A DNA stretch of 35,583 bases from JBCCQH01 sp039024435. Lineage in GTDB: Bacteria > Bacteroidota > Bacteroidia > J057 > JADKCL01. The position numbers and the translations under genes were made by a program. Of this stretch, positions 31,568 through 35,583 are shown one piece after another. The notes beneath the pieces were generated by a model. That model had not been told where the DNA came from and searched no databases. It worked only from the letters and a program-made list of their open reading frames with translations. Every line of letters starts with the position of its first letter. Within the stretch, counting starts at the first letter, position 1. The stretch spans positions 1 through 35,583 of the forward strand of contig JBCCQH010000080.1 in assembly GCA_039024435.1 (NCBI GenBank). The letters run 5' to 3'.

Positions 31568-32316
31568 CGCTCGATCTGAATTGTGATCTGGGGGAACTCA
31601 AACCCGGCGCATCGCGCAATTTCGACGCCGAGTTGATGCCTTACCTTTCCTCTTGCAACGTGGCCTGCGGTTTCCACAGCGGCAATCCGGAACTGATGGA
31701 ACAGACCATGCGGGCGGCCCTGGCCCACGGCGTGCAAATTGGGGCCCATCCTTCCTACAACGATCGGGAAAATTTTGGGCGGGCGTCGGTAACGGTGCCC
31801 CGGTCGGTGCTGCTCGCCGAGCTGCGCTACCAGATCGCCGCCGCCAAAGGGATGGCGGAAAGCCTGGGAGCTCAACTCCACCACGTGAAGCCCCACGGCG
31901 CCTTGTACAATGACCTGGCCCACGACCGGAAACTTGCGGCGGATTTTATCGGTTTGGTACAGGAAATCGATCCCAAGCTGAAAATCTACCTGCTGGCCGG
32001 ATCACCGGCGATTGCAGTTTGCCGGGTGGCGGATATGGTAGCGGTCGCGGAAGGATTTGCGGATCGCCGTTACCAGCAGCAAGACCGCCTCCGCAGCCGC
32101 CAATACCCCGATGCGGTCCTGCACGAAGCCGCCGCCATCACCGCGCAGATCGATGATTTTCTCGCTGGTCAGGTGCGCACTGCCGAAGGCGAAGTTTGCA
32201 AAATCGCGGTCGAATCCATTTGTTTACACAGCGATACCCCGGACGCCGTGCGCCTGGGGAAGAGCATCCACGACCATTTGCGCCAAAAAAATGTACACAT
32301 CGCTGCAGTATCCTGA
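31564..32316 (+). CDS. pxpA: 5-oxoprolinase subunit A (LamB/YcsF family)
   Basis: 250 residues; its ATG overlaps the transporter stop as ATGA. PxpA with PxpB and PxpC forms the ATP-dependent prokaryotic 5-oxoprolinase, which converts 5-oxoproline to glutamate. Family motifs: LDLNCDLGE at the start, LSSCNVACGFHSGNP (about 28-42), GVQIGAHPSYNDRENFGR, HHVKPHGALYNDL, FADRRY, and the ICLHSDTP near the end. Length is normal. The last 26 bases overlap pxpB. Confidence 0.95.
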   Translation: MTLDLNCDLGELKPGASRNFDAELMPYLSSCNVACGFHSGNPELMEQTMRAALAHGVQIGAHPSYNDRENFGRASVTVPRSVLLAELRYQIAAAKGMAESLGAQLHHVKPHGALYNDLAHDRKLAADFIGLVQEIDPKLKIYLLAGSPAIAVCRVADMVAVAEGFADRRYQQQDRLRSRQYPDAVLHEAAAITAQIDDFLAGQVRTAEGEVCKIAVESICLHSDTPDAVRLGKSIHDHLRQKNVHIAAVS

Positions 32317-32989
32317 TTTTACGGTTGAAGTCGAGGTGTTTCACCACGACTTTGTCTGCCTGCGCAGTGCGGACCGCCGAGCTTTGCCGCGCCTGGGACG
32401 GGCCATATTCCGGAAGCAACTCGATTTCGTCGCCGAGGTCGTCGCCACCGAAGTCGAGTTGCTGCTGCAATTGCGCGGTCCCTTTACCCCAGCGCATTGG
32501 ACGCAATTGCAGGAGATTGATTTGGCGCCGGAAAGCGCGGTGCGGGAGTGGCGCTTACCGGTTTGGTGGGGTGGGGAAGCGGACTGGTCCCGGGTCATTG
32601 GCCATACCTCAGTCGACAGGGCAAGCTACCGCGAGCAATTGATTCAGACGACCTTTTCGGTGGCCATGCTCGGATTTCTGCCCGGATTTGCCTATTTGCA
32701 GGGACTGCCGGCGGCTTTGTGGGTGCCCCGCAAAACCGTTCCCGCCAAATACGTCGCGGCGGGATCTTTGGCGGTGGGAGGGAAGTACCTCGGGGTATAT
32801 GCACTCGACAGCCCGGGTGGCTGGAATGTGATTGGGCGGACCCCGCTGCAACTGTTGCAAATCCCGGATTTGCCGCCCGTGCCTTACCTGCCGGGGGACA
32901 CCTTTCGCATTGAAGCCATCGGGCCGCACCAATTCCGGGACTTGCAGGCCCGTTCCCTCCACCTGATTGAGTACCATGCCACAACTTGA
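32291..32989 (+). CDS. pxpB: 5-oxoprolinase subunit B (KipI family)
   Basis: 232 residues from the ATG at 32291, inside the end of pxpA; the longer frame to 32057 is a shadow. The C-terminal carboxyltransferase-type domain is well conserved: MLGFLPGFAYLQGLP, VPRKTVPAKYVAAGSLAVGG, LDSPGGWNVIGRTPLQLL and PGDTFRIE. PxpB and PxpC together bind and activate 5-oxoproline for the reaction with ATP. In Bacillus the homologue KipI also inhibits the kinase KinA; no sporulation genes exist here, so only the enzymatic role is relevant. It overlaps pxpC by 14 bases. Confidence 0.95.
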   Translation: MYTSLQYPDFTVEVEVFHHDFVCLRSADRRALPRLGRAIFRKQLDFVAEVVATEVELLLQLRGPFTPAHWTQLQEIDLAPESAVREWRLPVWWGGEADWSRVIGHTSVDRASYREQLIQTTFSVAMLGFLPGFAYLQGLPAALWVPRKTVPAKYVAAGSLAVGGKYLGVYALDSPGGWNVIGRTPLQLLQIPDLPPVPYLPGDTFRIEAIGPHQFRDLQARSLHLIEYHATT

Positions 32990-33821
32990 GATCATCAAAC
33001 CGGGCCTTTTGACCACAATTCAGGACCTTGGGCGCTCAGGAAGTCGGTTTTACGCCATTCCGGTTTCCGGGGCGATGGACCCCAATGCGGCCGCGATTGC
33101 CCTGTTGTTGTTGGATGCAGCGCCGTCGGCGCCCCTGATCGAATGTACTTCGTTGGCCCCGACAATTTGCTTCCACGGTGCGGGACGCATTGCCCTGAGC
33201 GGGGGAGATTTTGGCTGGCGGTTGAATGAACGGGCCGTACCGCGCAATCAGGTGCTGGCGGTTGCCGACGGCGATGTCTTGCGGGGGGGACATGCGACGG
33301 ACCAACTGCGCGGTTACCTCGCAGTGGGCGGGGAACTATCGGGCGCAGGGCCGGTGTACGGATCGTATTCCACTTATCTCAACGGAAAGTTTGGTGGGTG
33401 GCAGGGACGACGCTTGCAAAAAGGTGACCGGCTCAACTGGCAGGACTTGGCAGTGTCGGAGGATATTTTTCGGATCCCCTTGCGCCAAGGGCCAGAATTT
33501 ACTTGGTTGATGCCGGAATCACGCAAGGAGCTATTTGACGCGGGGTTTGTCATTGGACCGGAAACCAATCGCATGGGTGCCCGCTTGCAGGGGCCAGTCT
33601 TGCGGTGTAAACCGGATGCCCTGCCGGACAGTGTACCGGTGTTGCCCGGATTTGTGCAGTTGCCCCCGGGAGGCCAATTGATTGTCGTCCTGCAAGATGG
33701 GCAGGTGACTGGCGGCTACCCCCGAGTCGCTTACCTTTCGGCGACGGCGCTGTTGCATTTTAATCGGATACCGCTGGGGGCGGAGGCGAGATTTTGCCCG
33801 GACGATGTCGTAATCGGGTAG
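32976..33821 (+). CDS. pxpC: 5-oxoprolinase subunit C (KipA / biotin-dependent carboxyltransferase-like family)
   Basis: 281 residues from the ATG at 32976; an in-frame TTG at 32967 is less likely. It shows the family start LEIIKPGLLTTIQDLGR, then IPVSGAMDPNAAAIA, APLIECT, RIALSGGDF, LRGYLAVGGEL, the PVYGSYSTYLNGKFGGWQGR region, SNRMG-like TNRMGARLQG and QDGQVTGGYPRVAYLS. Together with PxpB it forms the heteromer that acts with PxpA on 5-oxoproline. It is the last gene of the overlapping operon; 76 bases separate it from the first esterase gene. Confidence 0.95.
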   Translation: MPQLEIIKPGLLTTIQDLGRSGSRFYAIPVSGAMDPNAAAIALLLLDAAPSAPLIECTSLAPTICFHGAGRIALSGGDFGWRLNERAVPRNQVLAVADGDVLRGGHATDQLRGYLAVGGELSGAGPVYGSYSTYLNGKFGGWQGRRLQKGDRLNWQDLAVSEDIFRIPLRQGPEFTWLMPESRKELFDAGFVIGPETNRMGARLQGPVLRCKPDALPDSVPVLPGFVQLPPGGQLIVVLQDGQVTGGYPRVAYLSATALLHFNRIPLGAEARFCPDDVVIG

Positions 33822-33897
33822 GGTATTTTTCTGCGAATGCGTATTGCAATAAACCGGCGGGCTAGGTGCACGCAACTACAACTTACCGAGTACGACT

Positions 33898-34635
33898 ATG
33901 AAATCCATCACCATCGCCATTTGCACTTTGGGCCTTGTTTTGAACTTGAATTCCTGCAAGGACACCGATCCGAATCCGCAGCCGAATCCCGATCCCAATG
34001 CGCTCAAAGTCCTGACCTTGGGTGACTCGCGGGTGGAAGGGGCCCGGCCCGAGTATGAGAGCTACCGGTTCGAACTGTGGAAGAATTTTGTCCAGGCCGA
34101 TTGGGCGGTTGATTTCTTGGGGCGGCGGCGCGACGCGGGCGATTATCCGCAGGAAGCCGGGCTGAGTTTTGACCCGGATCACCAAGGCACAGGTGGAGAA
34201 GTGAGCGCGGGCTTACTGAATACCCTACGCGATTACGAAGCGCCCCTGGACGTCGAGGTCGCCCTGGTCGGCATCGGGGGAAATGATCTCCTGGACGGAG
34301 GAGAAAGTGTGACCAGTGTGCTGGACAATATCTCGCAGATCGTCACTGAACTGCGCCGCCTCAACTCCGGGGTGGTCATTTTGGTGGAACAGATCGCCCC
34401 GATTCGCTCCGACCTCATGGTCGATGGCTTGCCGGAAACCTTGACGGAGTTCCACTCGGGGATAGCCGAGCTGGTTTCGAATTTGAGTACGATGGCCTCG
34501 CCGGTCATTGCCATTGATATGGCGCCTGGGTGGTCGGATAGTTTGCTCGCCGACGAAGTGCATTACAATACTGCGGGGGCCAAACTCGTCGCGGACCGCT
34601 ATTTTGCCGCGATTGAAGCGAACCTTCCCCGCTGA
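33898..34635 (+). CDS. SGNH/GDSL-type esterase lipoprotein 1
   Basis: 245 residues; lipobox LNLNSC (Cys20), then an Asn/Pro/Asp linker. The SGNH hydrolase blocks are intact: block I LTLGDSRVEG (Ser44), a central glycine in GGEVSAGLL, block III GIGGNDLL (Asn129), and block V DEVHYNTAGA (Asp219, His222). Such enzymes deacylate sugars, peptidoglycan or small esters. The GDSR form and overall plan are shared with the following gene, its tandem paralogue. Anchored to a membrane by the lipid, the substrate is unknown. Confidence 0.92.
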   Translation: MKSITIAICTLGLVLNLNSCKDTDPNPQPNPDPNALKVLTLGDSRVEGARPEYESYRFELWKNFVQADWAVDFLGRRRDAGDYPQEAGLSFDPDHQGTGGEVSAGLLNTLRDYEAPLDVEVALVGIGGNDLLDGGESVTSVLDNISQIVTELRRLNSGVVILVEQIAPIRSDLMVDGLPETLTEFHSGIAELVSNLSTMASPVIAIDMAPGWSDSLLADEVHYNTAGAKLVADRYFAAIEANLPR

Positions 34636-34668
34636 TCAACTGCCGAAATACCACTTAATAATTTGATT

Positions 34669-35415
34669 ATGAAAAACTGCATTGTTGCGGTGGGGCTGGC
34701 TTGCTTTGCCTTGCTGCTGGCTTCCTGTCAAAAAGATCCGGTCGCGCCGACGCCGGGTGATACCACGCCGACGCCCCGCGTCTACCAAGTTTTGCCCCTG
34801 GGCGACTCCCGGGTTCAGGGATCACCGGGCGATTGGGAAAGCTACCGCTATGAACTTTGGAAAAACCTCGTCACCAATGGCTGGTCGGTGAATTTTATCG
34901 GTCGGATTCAGGATGAATTTGCCTATCCCCTGGTCAATGGCCAAACCTTTGATCCTGATCACGAGGGCTTCAGCGGCGAGGTCAGTGCAGGAATGCTGGC
35001 CACGTTGAAGACTTACGATGCAACATTGGCCCCGGATATGGCCTTGATTGGAATCGGGATCAATGATCTCGCGGACAATATCAGCACGGTGGACGCGGTA
35101 CTCGACAACATCTTCCTGGCCTGCCTCGAATTGCGTCGGCTCAACCCTAAGGTCACCATTTTTGTGGAGCAAATCGTTGGGGCGCGCTCAGACCGGGCGA
35201 TCAACGGCTTGGCCGAAACCCTGGCCCAGTTCAATGCTGGCATCGCCGATTTAGCCGCCAATTCCAGCACGGCGACTTCCCAAGTCATTGCGGTGGATAT
35301 GGCCACTGGCTGGATGGACAACTTCATGCCGGATCAACTGCATTACAATGCCGCGGGCGCAAAATTTGTTGCGGACCGTTACTTCGCCGCCATCTCGGCG
35401 AATCTGAATCCTTAG
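34669..35415 (+). CDS. SGNH/GDSL-type esterase lipoprotein 2 (tandem paralogue)
   Basis: 248 residues from the ATG at 34669; a TTG at 34663 adds two residues. Lipobox LLLASC (Cys20), then a short Pro/Thr linker. SGNH blocks: LPLGDSRVQG (Ser47), FSGEVSAGML, GIGINDL (Asn132) and DQLHYNAAGA (Asp222, His225). It matches the upstream gene almost throughout (YELWKN, LDNI, LELRRLN, VEQI, VADRYFAAI), showing a tandem duplication that has since diverged. The TAG stop is completed by the first base of the inserted 162-bp element. Confidence 0.92.
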   Translation: MKNCIVAVGLACFALLLASCQKDPVAPTPGDTTPTPRVYQVLPLGDSRVQGSPGDWESYRYELWKNLVTNGWSVNFIGRIQDEFAYPLVNGQTFDPDHEGFSGEVSAGMLATLKTYDATLAPDMALIGIGINDLADNISTVDAVLDNIFLACLELRRLNPKVTIFVEQIVGARSDRAINGLAETLAQFNAGIADLAANSSTATSQVIAVDMATGWMDNFMPDQLHYNAAGAKFVADRYFAAISANLNP

Positions 35416-35576
35416 AGGCGGTTTAAAATTGGTTTGTGAAATTTGCTAGCGCAGATTTTTTTGTCTCTCAAAGCTCATTTTGGAGTCCATAGCCAAAGCT
35501 ATGGGCGAGAAAATAGCTGAAGAGAGGCGGAAAAAGATGCCATAGCAAAATCACAGGATTAAATTTAAACAGCCTC
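35415..35576 (-). mobile_element. 162-bp MITE-like element, copy B (inverted), at the stop codon
   Basis: The ends are GAGGCGGTTTAAA (left) and, from the right, GAGGCTGTTTAAA. The target duplication is TTA (35412-35414 and 35577-35579). The central hairpin CCATAGC-CAAA-GCTATGG (35487-35504) is again at the exact midpoint. The reverse complement aligns without gaps to copy A. The stop codon TAG uses TA from the target plus the element's first G; before insertion the sequence would also have read TAG, so the protein end is unchanged. Confidence 0.85.
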
Positions 35577-35583
35577 TTAGTTC

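Noticed and set aside
21634..35576. A composite transposon bounded by the two inverted 162-bp elements
   Set aside because: There is no transposase between them, the genes are ordinary chromosomal ones, and each element has its own different target duplication, so they inserted independently.

Overview
The window is GC-rich bacterial DNA from a member of the Bacteroidota, most probably the Saprospiria (Lewinella/Haliscomenobacter-like). Three large exported proteins end in type IX secretion (T9SS) sorting domains of both types (A and B), there are many lipoproteins with a short lipobox, and several starts are preceded by TAnnTTTG-type -7 boxes instead of Shine-Dalgarno sites. No rRNA, tRNA, CRISPR array, prophage or transposase gene was seen. 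The phylum call is firm; the class is inferred.

Layout. 3-3428: 3' part of a cell-surface protein with HYR modules, an inserted carbohydrate-binding-like domain, a triplicated ~200-residue domain and a T9SS type A tail, closed by a strong terminator. 3616-7446: single genes, namely an HNH endonuclease, a secreted CAP/SCP protein, two small proteins of unknown role and an RNase H-fold-like orphan. 7580-12752: a LamG-like T9SS protein, phosphatidylcholine synthase divergent from a fatty-acid-hydroxylase/sterol-desaturase-type enzyme, and a GHL15-like lipoprotein. 12907-17748: a 1613-residue PKD/Ig-repeat surface protein with a type B (gliding-motility-associated) tail.

17841-21633 is an apparent operon: a DUF4159 protein, a degenerate M16 peptidase-like protein fused to an OmpA peptidoglycan-binding domain, and a second non-catalytic M16-like lipoprotein. 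21928-28844 holds small envelope proteins (DUF2141, TPR, DUF4397 and others), bioD, a DUF1015 gene overlapping maf by 65 bases, and an outer-membrane barrel-like protein. 29224-33821 is a tightly overlapping operon: DUF2891 lipoprotein, Nramp-fold transporter, pxpA, pxpB, pxpC. It is predicted to import or generate 5-oxoproline and hydrolyse it to glutamate. The transporter lacks the Nramp metal ligands, so it may carry something other than metal. Two tandem paralogous SGNH-esterase lipoproteins follow.

The most unusual feature is a pair of 162-bp non-coding, self-complementary elements (21634-21795 and, inverted, 35415-35576). Each has GAGGC/GAGCC...GTTTAAA terminal inverted repeats, a hairpin at its exact centre and a 3-bp TNA target duplication (TGA; TTA). 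Each is inserted exactly at the stop codon of a gene without altering the protein. They look like an IS5-type MITE that may act at mRNA 3' ends.
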